NCBI RefSeq assembly: GCF_016102005.1
Contig: NZ_JACFPL010000003.1
Location: forward strand, 1-64,000
Direction: 5' to 3'
Length of the DNA: 64,000 nt
Origin: Bifidobacterium choladohabitans
Lineage (GTDB): Bacteria > Actinomycetota > Actinomycetes > Actinomycetales > Bifidobacteriaceae
Shown here: positions 18,180 through 27,765 of the stretch, one piece after another
How the letters are laid out: every line of letters starts with the position of its first letter
How positions within the stretch are numbered: the stretch's first letter is position 1
The notes under the pieces: model-generated
What the model saw: only the letters and a program-made list of their open reading frames with translations
The model's database searches: none
What the model was told of the DNA's origin: nothing
Translations under genes and position numbers: made by a program

Positions 18180-19025
18180 ATGGTAGTCAGATCGATACGG
18201 CGTTGGTGGGTCCTTTTTACCGTGCCCACAGTAGTGGCCTTCATAGTCGGATTTATTGTCCCCTTTCTTATGGGTGTGTGGTTGAGCCTGTGTCGTTTTA
18301 CTACGGTGACTGATGCACGATTCATCGGGTTGACCAATTACCGTGCAGCGCTGGCTGACGGGGAATTCTGGCACGCTTTGGTCTATACCGTCGCTTTCAC
18401 CATAGTGACGACTGTTGTTGTCAACGTAGCTGGATTCGCGGTGGCCTACATGCTGACAAAGGCGATTCGAGGGGCGAATGTGTTCCGCTCCGTCTTCTTC
18501 ATGCCGAACCTGATCGGCGGCATCGTTCTTGGATACATTTGGCTGCTGCTGCTCAACGGCGTGCTCTCCCGATGGGGCCGATCCATCACCTACTCGGGAA
18601 TGTACGGATTCTGGGGAATGGTGCTCCTGTACTGCTGGCAGCAAATCGGATACATGATGATCATCTATATTGCCGGTCTGCAGGCTCTTCCCGGTGATGT
18701 GCTGGAAGCCGCCTCGGTCGATGGTGCCAATAGTCGGCAACGGCTGATGTTGATTACGCTACCCCTGATGATGCCGTCGATAACTGTGTGCACCTTCCTG
18801 ACAGTGACCAACGGGTTCAAGATGTTCGATCAGAACCTGGCATTGACCAATGGCGCGCCTTCGAACACCTCTGAGCTTCTGGCGCTGAACATTTACCGGA
18901 CGTTTTATGGCAGGACCGGGTTTGAGGGCGTCGGGCAGGCGAAGGCGGTGGTGTTCTTCGTTATCGTGGCGTTGATTGCGCTGATACAGAACCGGCTTAC
19001 CACCAGCAAGGAGGTGACGGCATGA
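18180..19025 (+). CDS. ABC sugar importer, permease (MalF-type, cluster 2)
   Basis: A 281-residue inner-membrane permease, closely similar to that at 10508 (for example, shared FRSIFFMPNLIGGIVLGYIW-type stretch and the NGFKMFDQNLALTNGAPSN block). EAA loop: EAASVDGANSRQRLMLITLP. The ATG at 18180 follows GGGGAAGGA and best fits the paralogue's length; an in-frame ATG at 18108 has no ribosome site. It is coupled to the next gene by an ATGA overlap. Confidence 0.92.
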   Translation: MVVRSIRRWWVLFTVPTVVAFIVGFIVPFLMGVWLSLCRFTTVTDARFIGLTNYRAALADGEFWHALVYTVAFTIVTTVVVNVAGFAVAYMLTKAIRGANVFRSVFFMPNLIGGIVLGYIWLLLLNGVLSRWGRSITYSGMYGFWGMVLLYCWQQIGYMMIIYIAGLQALPGDVLEAASVDGANSRQRLMLITLPLMMPSITVCTFLTVTNGFKMFDQNLALTNGAPSNTSELLALNIYRTFYGRTGFEGVGQAKAVVFFVIVALIALIQNRLTTSKEVTA

Positions 19026-19858
19026 GTGAGAAAACGAAAAGATCCGGCTTATGGAGCGTCTTTTTCACTCTGGTATCCATACTGTGGGTGTTTCCTCTTG
19101 TGCTGGTGCTGGTCAATTCCTTCAAAAACAAGGCATATATATCGCGCAATGCCTTCTCGATACCTGTAGGTAGGGCATTCGTTGGTTTGGAGAATTACCG
19201 GCGTGGCATCGAACGGACCGACTTGATTGCCAGTTTTGGATGGACGGTGCTCATTACGGTTGGATCGGTGCTGTTGATTCTGATCTGCACCTCCATGTGT
19301 GCATGGTGGATCGTCCGCGTCGATAATTGGGCGGCCAGAACCTTGTATGTCCTGTTCCTGTTCAACATGGTCGTGCCCTTCCAGATGGTCATGTTTACGC
19401 TGTCCAAGCTGGCGGACATGCTGGGACTTAATACACCTTGGGGATTGTGCCTTGTCTATCTTGGATTCGGCGCTGGTCTGGCCGTTTTCATTTTCACCGG
19501 CGTCATCAAGGGCATTCCCCGGGAGCTGGAGGAGTCAGCCATGATTGATGGAGCAAGTATTCCACGTACTTTCTTTGGAATCGTGGTGCCAATCATGCGG
19601 CCCTCGATCGTTTCAGTCGCCATCCTCGAGGCTATGTGGATATGGAATGACTTCCTCTTGCCATATTTGACCTTGGACATGCGCAGGTTCAAAACGATGA
19701 GCATAGCCATTCAGTATCTAAAAGGCGGTTATGGCAGTGTGGATATGGGTGCCATGATGGGATGCCTGGTGTTGGCAATCATCCCGATTGTTATCTTCTA
19801 TCTGATTTGCCAGAAGTACATAATCAAAGGTGTGCTTGCCGGAGCAGTGAAGGGGTAG
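19022..19858 (+). CDS. ABC sugar importer, permease (MalG-type, cluster 2)
   Basis: A 278-residue permease of the same length as its cluster-1 paralogue at 11359, with which it shares most of its sequence, including RNAFSIPVGRAF/HDAFSLPLGDMF and the EAA loop EESAMIDGASIPRTFFGIVV. Six membrane segments are predicted. It ends the importer set; again no ATPase is present. Confidence 0.93.
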   Translation: MSEKTKRSGLWSVFFTLVSILWVFPLVLVLVNSFKNKAYISRNAFSIPVGRAFVGLENYRRGIERTDLIASFGWTVLITVGSVLLILICTSMCAWWIVRVDNWAARTLYVLFLFNMVVPFQMVMFTLSKLADMLGLNTPWGLCLVYLGFGAGLAVFIFTGVIKGIPRELEESAMIDGASIPRTFFGIVVPIMRPSIVSVAILEAMWIWNDFLLPYLTLDMRRFKTMSIAIQYLKGGYGSVDMGAMMGCLVLAIIPIVIFYLICQKYIIKGVLAGAVKG

Positions 19859-19872
19859 GCCGATGTTTCAGA

Positions 19873-19915
19873 CACGGGGGCCTGCCCGGATCTTCTTCCC
19901 TGGCGGGCTCCCGTG
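19873..19915 (+). terminator. Hairpin between permease and yesL-like gene
   Basis: Inverted repeat with outer arms cacggg/cccgtg and a further interrupted GC-rich stem inside. No T run follows, so it may be an attenuator or an mRNA-stability element within the operon rather than a full terminator. Confidence 0.45.
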
Positions 19916-19940
19916 CTGAGCATCATTGCATGGAGGTTTG

Positions 19941-20555
19941 ATGGGTTTTCTCTCTCCCGATTCAGGGTTGATGCGCGGATTGTCGGATCTGGCGGATGCC
20001 ATCTGGATCAACATGCTCATGCTGGTTACGGGCCTGCCCTTGGTTACCATTGGTGCGGCTTTGTCGGCAGGACATTACGCTGCTCGAAGGTCCCTTCAGG
20101 GGCGAGGCCATGTAACTGCCGATTTTTTCCATGCCTTTCGAGTGGAATTTATGCAGTCCACGTGCATATGGCTGATATTGGGTCCGATCGGTTGCCTGCT
20201 GATATGCGGATGGCTCCTGGTGCGCGTACCCCTCTTGCTGATACCTGGATTCGCCCTGGGGCTGCTATGGGCCATCGTCTTCGAATGGGTCTGGTCGCTG
20301 CAAGCCGGTTTTGAAAATACTGTCCTGAGGACCATGCTGAATGCACTGGTCATTGGCGTTGTCAATTGGCCGCGCACAGCGGCTTTGGTCGTCATGGACT
20401 TGGCGTATTTACTGCTTTTGGCCGTCTGCTGGCTTCGTCTTCCCCAGGGGCTTTTTCTTCTCGTGGTTCTAGGGTATGGAACACTTGTCATGCTCCATAC
20501 GCCGATCCAGAAACCCACCCTTGACAGGTATCGGACCGGCAATTCGCAATCCTGA
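19941..20555 (+). CDS. YesL-family (DUF624) membrane protein
   Basis: A 204-residue protein with about five membrane segments. It opens with a short FLSPDSGLMRGLSDLADAIW helix and NMLMLVTGLPLVTIGAALSAGHYA, the DUF624 signature also seen in Bacillus subtilis YesL. Members stand beside sugar ABC importers, but their role is unknown. GGAGG at 19932-19936 precedes the ATG at 19941. A second member is encoded at 45884-46534 beside another importer. Confidence 0.87.
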   Translation: MGFLSPDSGLMRGLSDLADAIWINMLMLVTGLPLVTIGAALSAGHYAARRSLQGRGHVTADFFHAFRVEFMQSTCIWLILGPIGCLLICGWLLVRVPLLLIPGFALGLLWAIVFEWVWSLQAGFENTVLRTMLNALVIGVVNWPRTAALVVMDLAYLLLLAVCWLRLPQGLFLLVVLGYGTLVMLHTPIQKPTLDRYRTGNSQS

Positions 20556-20571
20556 TGGCCGTGAAATACCT

Positions 20572-20591
20572 GTATACATAAACATGTATAC
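20572..20591. repeat. Perfect 8-bp inverted repeat before malQ
   Basis: GTATACAT and ATGTATAC are separated by 4 nt, 240 nt upstream of malQ in a 274-nt gene-free stretch. It could be an operator or an RNA hairpin. It does not match the LacI-type sites in this window, which have a CG centre. Confidence 0.5.
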
Positions 20592-20829
20592 GATTCCATC
20601 AAATTGACTCGGATGTAAATGAAAAGGCGATGCAATGCCAATTAAGGAATGACAACGATTGCAAGAACAATCTTGGTGGCCGTTGAACCTCGTGCGATTG
20701 CTCCCGGTATTCGACCTGCTGCCAAAGTAAGCAAAGGAGATCAACTATGTCACGGGGCGACGGTCCGGGGGTAATGCCATTGGGACGCCAGGAAGGTACA
20801 CGTTGCGCAGGGTGGAATGAGGTCGAATC

Positions 20830-22980
20830 ATGAGTGCGAAAGCAGTGCAGTCATTGCCTGACACTACAGGCGCATTGGCACGTCTTGCCGCTTTGTGCGG
20901 TGTCGCTGCTGAATATGAGGATCAGCAAGGCGAATTGCAGCATATAGATGCCGATGTGCTCGTCAGGGTGCTGGGGGCAATGGGCGTTCCCGCCAAGAGC
21001 GATGCTCAGATCGATCTATCGCTGAAGCGCATACTTCGTGACCGGAATGAACAGCTGTGTCCGCCGACCATCGTGCAGACCGTGGGCAATGCTGTCAGGG
21101 TGCCGCTTCGTGCAGCTGCAGGTTCCGTGCGAGCTTCGTTGAAGCTCGAGGACGGAACAGATCAATCATCGTCGCTGGTCATCACGTCGGGAGGCGGCCC
21201 GGATGACGGTCGATCCCTCTTTCTGGTTTTGGACGGCAGGATTCCGATTGGGTACCACGAGCTCACCGTATCGGACGGCATGCGGAGCGCAGTGTCGACG
21301 GTGATTGCTGCGCCGGGACATATTGATCTGCCGGCTGCGGTTGCCGAGCATCCACGATGGGGCTGGATGGTTCAGCTGTATTCGGTGCGCTCGCCGCAAT
21401 CCTGGGGTGTCGGCGATTTCGGGGATCTACGTAGGCTTCTTGTGGATGCTGCTGATAAGACCAAGGCTGATTTCATGCTGATAAATCCCATCCATGCCGC
21501 CGAGCCAGTGCCTCCAATGACGCCTTCGCCGTATTTCCCGGCCTCTCGTGTGTTTATCAATCCCCTCTATATTCGACCTGAGCTGATCGACGAATACCAG
21601 AATCTGTCGGCAGGGGATAAGCATGGTATCCGTGCGCTCCTGAAACAGGTATCAATGGATGACACCAATCCCGACGTCATTGACAGGGATCATAGCTGGA
21701 AGTGCAAAGAGGCAGCCTTGCGGATCATCTATGACAAGGGTGAGCTGAGTCAGGAACGTGCTGGACAGCTGGAACAGTTTATTGATTCCGGTGGCGTTGA
21801 GCTCAAGGACTTCGCCTTGTGGTGCTTGGCATACCAATGCTGGGGCAGACCTGAGTCCGGACCCGACTCATGGTTTCATAGACTCGGCCCGGATTCTGTC
21901 GCCGTCAGTAACCTGCTGCAGGAGCATCATGACGACTTCGATTTCTATGTCTGGATGCAATGGGTTGCTGATCAGCAGCTGGAACGGGCGCAGAGGGCTG
22001 CCCGGGATGCTGGCATGGCTATTGGTCTGATGGAAGACATGGCTGTTGGTGTCAATCCTCTTGGAGCCGATGTCTGGACCCATCCGGAATCTTATGCATC
22101 CGGTGCCACGGTGGGCGCCCCGCCAGATGATTTCAATCAGCAGGGGCAGAATTGGATGCAGCCGCCGCTTGACCCGATGAGCTTGCAGCGAACCGGGTTT
22201 CTGGCCTATAGGCAATTGGTCCATGCCATGTTCGCTCATTGCGGGGCCGTCCGCATCGATCATGCCTTGGGCTTGTTCCGACTTTGGTGGATTCCTGACG
22301 GGTTGCCTGCGAGCCAGGGAGCCTACGTGTCCTATGATCAGGATGCCATGCTGGCGGTCTGGGCCATTGAAGCGACTCGTTCCGGGGGGATGGTCATCGG
22401 GGAGGATCTGGGTGTCGTTCCCCGTTACGCTTCGCAGGCTCTGGCTGAACGTGGCATTCTGGGCACCGTCATTGAGTGGTTTGAGCAGCAAGATGGACGG
22501 TTTACAGATCCGGCACAGTACCGTCAGTGTGCATTGGCGGCCGTGACTACGCATGATCTGCCTCCCACGGCTGGATATCTTCGTTATGAGCATGTGCGAC
22601 TCAGAGAGAAGCTGCACCTGCTGAACACGTCGCCCGCCAGTTTTGAACATGCCGCCAAGCAGGAGCATGCGGCCATGCTGCGCTTTCTGCAGGACCATGG
22701 CTGGTTGGATAAGGCAGCTGCCAGTGATGAGGACGGCCATATGCAGGAAATTGTGCAGGCTATGCACCGTGCCATTGCCGAGTCCCCCTGCCTGCTCAAG
22801 GTCGCTGCGTTGGTTGATGGAGTGGGCGAGGCTCGTTCGCAGAATCAGCCTGGCACAGTCGATGAATACCCCAATTGGCGCGTTCCATTGGCTGATGAAC
22901 ATGGGCAAGCAGTGAGTGCTGACAAGGTGTTCGATATGGCCCGTGTCCGCGCACTTGCCGGGATTATGCAGAAAGGGTGA
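20830..22980 (+). CDS. malQ: 4-alpha-glucanotransferase (amylomaltase)
   Basis: A 716-residue GH77 enzyme that transfers alpha-1,4-glucan segments and releases glucose, working with GlgP on maltodextrins. Key blocks are WGVGDFGDLRRL, the nucleophile region VRIDHALGLFRLWWIP (Asp477), VIGEDLGVVP with acid/base Glu525, and TTHDLPPTAGY. The extra N-terminal part of about 150 residues is usual for actinobacterial MalQ (about 700 residues, longer than the 500-residue amylomaltases). The ATG at 20830 has a GAGG upstream. The gene ends 240 nt before dnaK. Confidence 0.96.
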   Translation: MSAKAVQSLPDTTGALARLAALCGVAAEYEDQQGELQHIDADVLVRVLGAMGVPAKSDAQIDLSLKRILRDRNEQLCPPTIVQTVGNAVRVPLRAAAGSVRASLKLEDGTDQSSSLVITSGGGPDDGRSLFLVLDGRIPIGYHELTVSDGMRSAVSTVIAAPGHIDLPAAVAEHPRWGWMVQLYSVRSPQSWGVGDFGDLRRLLVDAADKTKADFMLINPIHAAEPVPPMTPSPYFPASRVFINPLYIRPELIDEYQNLSAGDKHGIRALLKQVSMDDTNPDVIDRDHSWKCKEAALRIIYDKGELSQERAGQLEQFIDSGGVELKDFALWCLAYQCWGRPESGPDSWFHRLGPDSVAVSNLLQEHHDDFDFYVWMQWVADQQLERAQRAARDAGMAIGLMEDMAVGVNPLGADVWTHPESYASGATVGAPPDDFNQQGQNWMQPPLDPMSLQRTGFLAYRQLVHAMFAHCGAVRIDHALGLFRLWWIPDGLPASQGAYVSYDQDAMLAVWAIEATRSGGMVIGEDLGVVPRYASQALAERGILGTVIEWFEQQDGRFTDPAQYRQCALAAVTTHDLPPTAGYLRYEHVRLREKLHLLNTSPASFEHAAKQEHAAMLRFLQDHGWLDKAAASDEDGHMQEIVQAMHRAIAESPCLLKVAALVDGVGEARSQNQPGTVDEYPNWRVPLADEHGQAVSADKVFDMARVRALAGIMQKG

Positions 22981-23058
22981 GCCGGACTCCTGCCATCCCG
23001 GTATTTGCTCGTTTTTCAGTAGCGTTCTTGATAATGGGAATAATATTTGCCAGAAGAA

Positions 23059-23079
23059 GTTGAGTGATGTAGGCTCAAG
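23059..23079. promoter_or_regulatory. HAIR-like HspR operator before dnaK
   Basis: GTTGAGT-N7-GCTCAAG fits the HspR inverted repeat CTTGAGT-N7-ACTCAAG with one mismatch in each arm and the exact 7-nt spacing. It lies 140 nt ahead of dnaK. An HspR gene is present at the end of the operon, so feedback control with DnaK as co-repressor is expected from the known actinobacterial model. Confidence 0.8.
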
Positions 23080-23219
23080 TTTCGGAGTGGTCATGATGGC
23101 TGCTTGTCCGGGTCGACGGAAGTCGGCCATCGGGACCACGAACGAAGCGCGAGCGGAGAACGTGAACGTCGAGGTGCGGGGTCAGACCCTACGCCCCATT
23201 TCATCAGGAGGTAACGAGT

Positions 23220-25118
23220 ATGGCACGTGCAGTTGGCATCGATCTGGGAACCACAAATTCCTGCATTGCAACCCTGGAGGGCGGCGAGCCCACCGTAATC
23301 GTCAATGCTGAGGGCGCGCGGACCACGCCGTCGGTGGTGGCATTCAGCAAGTCCGGCGAGATTCTGGTCGGTGAGGTGGCCAAGCGCCAGGCGGTCACCA
23401 ACGTGGACCGGACCATCAGCTCGGTCAAGCGTCACATGGGCACCGACTGGTCCGTCGAGATCGACGGCAAGAAGTGGACCCCGCAGGAGATTTCGGCCCA
23501 GATCCTCATGAAGCTCAAGAGGGATGCCGAGTCCTACCTGGGCGAACCCGTCACTGACGCGGTCATCACCTGCCCTGCATACTTCAACGACGCTCAGCGC
23601 CAGGCCACCAAGGATGCCGGCAAGATCGCCGGTCTGAACGTCCTGCGTATCATCAACGAGCCCACCGCTGCAGCTCTGGCCTACGGTCTGGAGAAGGGCA
23701 AGGAGGATGAGCGCATCCTGGTCTTCGATCTGGGCGGCGGCACCTTCGATGTCTCCCTGCTGGAGATCGGCAAGGATGACGACGGCTTCTCCACCATCCA
23801 GGTCCAGGCCACCAACGGCGACAACAAGCTGGGCGGCGATGACTGGGATCAGAAGATCATCGACTGGCTGGTCACCGAGGTCAAGAACAAGTACAACGTC
23901 GATCTGTCCAAGGACAAGATCGCCCTGCAGCGGCTCAAGGAGGCCGCCGAGCAGGCCAAGAAGGAGCTGAGCTCCTCCTCGTCCACCAGCATTTCCATGC
24001 AGTACCTGGCCATGACCCCCGACGGGACCCCGGTCCACCTGGACGAGACCCTGACCCGGGCGCACTTCGAAGAGATGACCTCCGACCTGTTGGGCCGCTG
24101 CCGCACGCCCTTCAACAACGTGCTGCACGATGCCGGCATTTCGGTTCAGGACATCGATCATGTGGTGCTGGTCGGCGGCTCCACCCGTATGCCCGCCGTC
24201 AAGGACCTGGTCAAGGAACTGACCGGCGGCAAGGAAGCCAACCAGACCGTCAACCCCGATGAGGTCGTGGCTGTCGGTGCTGCCGTGCAGTCCGGCGTCA
24301 TCAAGGGCGACCGCAAGGACGTGCTGCTGATCGACGTGACCCCGCTCTCCCTGGGCATCGAGACCAAGGGCGGCATCATGACCAAGCTGATCGACCGCAA
24401 CACCGCCATCCCCACCAAGCGGTCCGAGGTCTTCTCGACCGCCGAGGACAACCAGCCCTCCGTGCTGATCCAGGTCTACCAGGGCGAGCGTGAGTTCGCC
24501 CGCGACAACAAGCCTCTGGGGACCTTTGAGCTGACCGGCATCGCTCCGGCCCCGCGTGGCGTTCCTCAGATCGAGGTCACCTTCGACATCGACGCCAACG
24601 GCATTGTGCACGTCTCCGCCAAGGACAAGGGCACCGGCAAGGAGCAGTCCATGACCATCACCGGTGGCTCCGCCCTGCCCAAGGACGAGATTGATCGCAT
24701 GGTCAAGGAGGCCGAGGCTCACGAGGCCGAGGACAAGCAGCGTCGTGAGGATGCCGACACCCGCAACGCCGCCGAGTCCGCTGCCTACCAGACCGAAAAG
24801 CTGGTCAACGACAACAAGGACAAGATCTCCGACGAGGTGGCCAAGGAGGTCACCGACAAGGTCAACGCTCTGAAAGAGGCTCTGAAGGGCGAGGACATGG
24901 ACAAGATCAAGAACGCCCAAAGCGAGCTGATGACCTCTGCCCAGAAGATCGGCCAGGCCCTCTACGCCCAGCAGGGCTCCGCTGACGGTGCAGGCGCTCA
25001 GGGCGCTGCAGGTGCCGCCGGTGCTGCCTCGGGTGCAGGCTCTTCCTCGTCCGCCGATGACGACGTGGTGGATGCCGAGGTCGTGGACGACGACGACAAG
25101 AAGAAGGACGGCGAGTGA
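23220..25118 (+). CDS. dnaK: Molecular chaperone DnaK (Hsp70)
   Basis: A 632-residue Hsp70. The ATPase domain starts [21 protein letters not shown] and contains [15 protein letters not shown] and [17 protein letters not shown]; the substrate-binding domain has [17 protein letters not shown]; the lid ends in a Gly/Ala-rich tail and an acidic [16 protein letters not shown] tip. The tag ends in acidic and lysine residues as in other actinobacteria. AGGAGGTAACGAGT directly precedes the ATG. It opens the operon dnaK-grpE-dnaJ-hspR and lies behind a HAIR-like operator. It folds cytoplasmic proteins with GrpE and DnaJ. Confidence 0.99.
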   Translation: MARAVGIDLGTTNSCIATLEGGEPTVIVNAEGARTTPSVVAFSKSGEILVGEVAKRQAVTNVDRTISSVKRHMGTDWSVEIDGKKWTPQEISAQILMKLKRDAESYLGEPVTDAVITCPAYFNDAQRQATKDAGKIAGLNVLRIINEPTAAALAYGLEKGKEDERILVFDLGGGTFDVSLLEIGKDDDGFSTIQVQATNGDNKLGGDDWDQKIIDWLVTEVKNKYNVDLSKDKIALQRLKEAAEQAKKELSSSSSTSISMQYLAMTPDGTPVHLDETLTRAHFEEMTSDLLGRCRTPFNNVLHDAGISVQDIDHVVLVGGSTRMPAVKDLVKELTGGKEANQTVNPDEVVAVGAAVQSGVIKGDRKDVLLIDVTPLSLGIETKGGIMTKLIDRNTAIPTKRSEVFSTAEDNQPSVLIQVYQGEREFARDNKPLGTFELTGIAPAPRGVPQIEVTFDIDANGIVHVSAKDKGTGKEQSMTITGGSALPKDEIDRMVKEAEAHEAEDKQRREDADTRNAAESAAYQTEKLVNDNKDKISDEVAKEVTDKVNALKEALKGEDMDKIKNAQSELMTSAQKIGQALYAQQGSADGAGAQGAAGAAGAASGAGSSSSADDDVVDAEVVDDDDKKKDGE

Positions 25119-25119
25119 C

Positions 25120-25845
25120 ATGTCGGCCTTCGACAAGGATGATGCCGGGCCACTGAAGGGTGACCCGGCCGCCGCCGGCGGACCGGACGGGAACGAGGCC
25201 AAGGCCTCTGACGCCGCCTCGACACCAGAGCAGGAAGCGGCTCGCGGACATCACGCCGACAAGAGCGCAGTAGACGAGGGCCAGGCGGCCGGCCAGACCA
25301 CGTCGGATTCCTCCGCCAAGGACGCGTCGTCAGCGGATGCTCAGGCTGATGACAAGACTGATGCCGACTCGGCCAAGGAGGAGAGCACCGACAAGGGATC
25401 AGACGGGCTGACTCCTCTGGGCCAGGCCAAGAAGGAGGCCGCCGATTATCTGGAGGCCCTCCAGCGCGAGCGGGCCGAGTTCGTCAACTTCCGCAACCGT
25501 GCCAAGAAGGAGCAGGACATCTTCCGCCAGCACGGCATCGTGGATGTGCTGACCGCCCTTCTTCCGGCCCTTGATGACATTGACCGAATCAAGGAGCACG
25601 GGCAGATGGACGACTCCTTCCAGGCCGTGGCCAAGAAGATCGACAAGACCTTCGAGAAGTTCGGTGTCGAGAAGTTCGGTGAAAAAGGCGAGGACTTCGA
25701 CCCCACCAAGCATGAGGCCATCCTGCACAAGCCGGACCCCGATGCCAAGAAAGAGACCGTTGACACGGTTGTCGAGGCAGGCTATCGGATCGGCGACAGG
25801 GTGATCCGGGCCGCCAGGGTAGTGGTGACCTCGCCCGGGCAGTAG
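25120..25845 (+). CDS. grpE: Nucleotide exchange factor GrpE
   Basis: A 241-residue partner of DnaK that releases ADP. The first 95 or so residues are a disordered Asp/Glu/Ala/Ser-rich tail, longer than usual. Then comes the coiled-coil (YLEALQRERAEFVNFRNRAKKEQ) and the beta domain with FEKFGVEKFGEKGEDFDPTKHEAI and RAARVVVTSPG, the family signature. It starts one base after the dnaK stop, so translation is probably coupled. Confidence 0.97.
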   Translation: MSAFDKDDAGPLKGDPAAAGGPDGNEAKASDAASTPEQEAARGHHADKSAVDEGQAAGQTTSDSSAKDASSADAQADDKTDADSAKEESTDKGSDGLTPLGQAKKEAADYLEALQRERAEFVNFRNRAKKEQDIFRQHGIVDVLTALLPALDDIDRIKEHGQMDDSFQAVAKKIDKTFEKFGVEKFGEKGEDFDPTKHEAILHKPDPDAKKETVDTVVEAGYRIGDRVIRAARVVVTSPGQ

Positions 25846-25990
25846 CAGGGACGGTGATTGCGGACCTTCCGCAGGCTGAATCGACGCCTTCGCATGCGGC
25901 GGCTGGTGGGTATGGTCCTGCCCGCCGCCGCACGCGAAAGGGCGGATTCCAATTCGATATATTCGTAGCTTATGAGGAAAGGAGACATGG

Positions 25991-26995
25991 ATGGCTGAGA
26001 ATGAATGGCTGAGCAAGGACTATTACAAGGTCCTTGGTGTCTCCAAGGACGCCAGCGAAGCGGAGATCACCAAGGCCTACCGCAAGCTTGCCCGCAAATA
26101 CCATCCCGATCTCAATAAGACCAAGGAGGCCGAGGAGAAGTTCAAGGACATCTCCGAGGCCTACGACGTGCTCAGCAACAAGGAGCAGCGTCAGAAGTAC
26201 GATGCCATCCGCCAGTTCGGCATGGGGGGAGCCCGGTTCGCCGGAGGCTCAGGCCAGGGCGGCTTCAACACCGATGCGTTCTCGGACATCTTCGGCTCCA
26301 TGTTCGGTGGGGCCGGGGCGCCTGGAAGCACCCGCATCCGTTTCGGCGACGGTTCGGGGCAGCCGGACTTCGCTGATATCTTCTCCTCCTTCGGTGGAGG
26401 TGCCGGCAGTGGCGGTCGGACCGCCTACCAGGAGAGCAGGCCCAGGCCCGTCAAGGGTGAGGATCGCAACTCGAAAATCGGCCTGTCCTTCCGTCAGGCG
26501 GTCAAGGGGGCCACGGTCTCCCTGAGCGTGGGCGGCAAGCGCTTCAAGACGCATATCCCCGCTGGGGTGCGTAACGGCCAGCGGATCAGGTTGGCTGGCA
26601 AGGGTCGGCCCGGCAGGGACGGGGGCGCCAATGGCGACCTCTACCTGCAGATCAGCGTCCAGCCCAGCCAGCGGTTCGCCATGAAGGACAGGGACTTGGT
26701 CATGACCCTGCCGGTGACGGTCTCCGAGGCTGCCCTGGGGGCCAAGGTCCAGGCCCGGGACATCGACGACCAGGTCGTCACCTTCAAGATCCCGGCCGGC
26801 TCCTCCAGCGGCGACGAGATCCGCATCGCCGGCAAGGGGGTTCAGGACCGGCGCGGCAAGGGCGACCTGGTGGGGCGGCTTGAGATCCGCATGCCCGGTC
26901 GGTTGGGCATGGCCCAGAAGAAGGCCATGCGTGACTTTGCCAAGTCCAGCGGTGACTTCGACGAGCGGATCGCCGGTGAGCGCATGAAGATATGA
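25991..26995 (+). CDS. dnaJ: Co-chaperone DnaJ, type II (no zinc finger)
   Basis: A 334-residue J protein. The J domain spans about residues 9-75 with the HPD motif at 38-40 (ARKYHPDLN). A Gly/Phe-rich linker ([15 protein letters not shown]) follows, and then the two C-terminal beta domains ([34 protein letters not shown]). The four CxxCxGxG zinc motifs of type I DnaJ are absent, and the protein appears free of cysteine, so it is of the CbpA-like type. AAGGAG precedes the ATG at 25991. It stimulates the DnaK ATPase. Confidence 0.95.
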   Translation: MAENEWLSKDYYKVLGVSKDASEAEITKAYRKLARKYHPDLNKTKEAEEKFKDISEAYDVLSNKEQRQKYDAIRQFGMGGARFAGGSGQGGFNTDAFSDIFGSMFGGAGAPGSTRIRFGDGSGQPDFADIFSSFGGGAGSGGRTAYQESRPRPVKGEDRNSKIGLSFRQAVKGATVSLSVGGKRFKTHIPAGVRNGQRIRLAGKGRPGRDGGANGDLYLQISVQPSQRFAMKDRDLVMTLPVTVSEAALGAKVQARDIDDQVVTFKIPAGSSSGDEIRIAGKGVQDRRGKGDLVGRLEIRMPGRLGMAQKKAMRDFAKSSGDFDERIAGERMKI

Positions 26996-27047
26996 CGATC
27001 CGAACGCGGGATCAAGTCGGAGCGAACAGCGGGAAGGAGTGATGATC

Positions 27048-27578
27048 ATGGTCAGGGTGGATCCCGAGACCAGGCGGATTTATCTGGCCTGCGCTCGCGG
27101 CCTGGTGGCCGGGCGCATCAGTCTGGATGCTGCCGATGATGCCGGATTGGACATCGAGTTGCCGGTCTTCACCGTCGGCCAGGTCGGGCAGTTGGCCAAC
27201 ATCCATCCGCAGACCCTGCGCCAATACGACCGGCTGGGTCTGATTGTGCCGGAACGGACCGAGGGGGGTGCGCGCCGATACTCCCTGCGGGATCTGGACC
27301 GGCTGGGCCAGGCCCAGCATCTGAGTCAGGACGAGTCCATCAACCTGGCCGGTGTGACCAGGATCCTGGCCCTGGCAGAGGAGAATCGCCAGCTGAGGCG
27401 CCAGCTGCGGCGCTCCCACCAGTCACAGGGGTCCAGTATGTTCGCAGCCGCTGCCGACGGTCGGGTTGTCGAAGTCAGGCGGTCCAGCAGGGCCCGGCTC
27501 TGGCGGCAGGATACGACGCATGACGAGGCTGATCCGACTGATTCCAAATCGCTGATCGTCTGGAGCGTACGCTCCTGA
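27048..27578 (+). CDS. hspR: Heat-shock repressor HspR (MerR family)
   Basis: A 176-residue regulator. A MerR-type winged helix lies in the middle: PVFTVGQVGQLANIHPQTLRQYDRLGLIVP with GGARRYSLRDLDRL behind it, then a coiled-coil (ALAEENRQLRRQLRRS). This is the HspR form of the MerR family, but the N terminus carries about 45 extra residues (VDPETRRIYLACARGLVAG) before the helix-turn-helix. AAGGAG at 27034-27039 is 8 nt from the ATG at 27048 and too close to those at 27039/27042. It should bind the HAIR-like site before dnaK. Confidence 0.93.
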   Translation: MVRVDPETRRIYLACARGLVAGRISLDAADDAGLDIELPVFTVGQVGQLANIHPQTLRQYDRLGLIVPERTEGGARRYSLRDLDRLGQAQHLSQDESINLAGVTRILALAEENRQLRRQLRRSHQSQGSSMFAAAADGRVVEVRRSSRARLWRQDTTHDEADPTDSKSLIVWSVRS

Positions 27579-27765
27579 GACAGGTGAGGGGCCTGTGCTA
27601 TGGTGTACAGGTTGGCCGCTCGCCCAAGAGCTGCGGCTGACTGTCGCCTGAATGCTTTGAGTACGGGGAAACCGCTTGCGCGAAATTCGTCATTCTCTGC
27701 TTTGCACGCGGCCTGCGAACTGTCGACCGACAGTACCGTTTTCTTCCCTGTTGTGAAAGGTCATT

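Noticed and set aside
23091-25202. 703-residue open frame antisense to dnaK
   Set aside because: It mirrors the GC-rich third positions of dnaK, consists of low-complexity Leu/Val/Gly-rich sequence and has no family resemblance.
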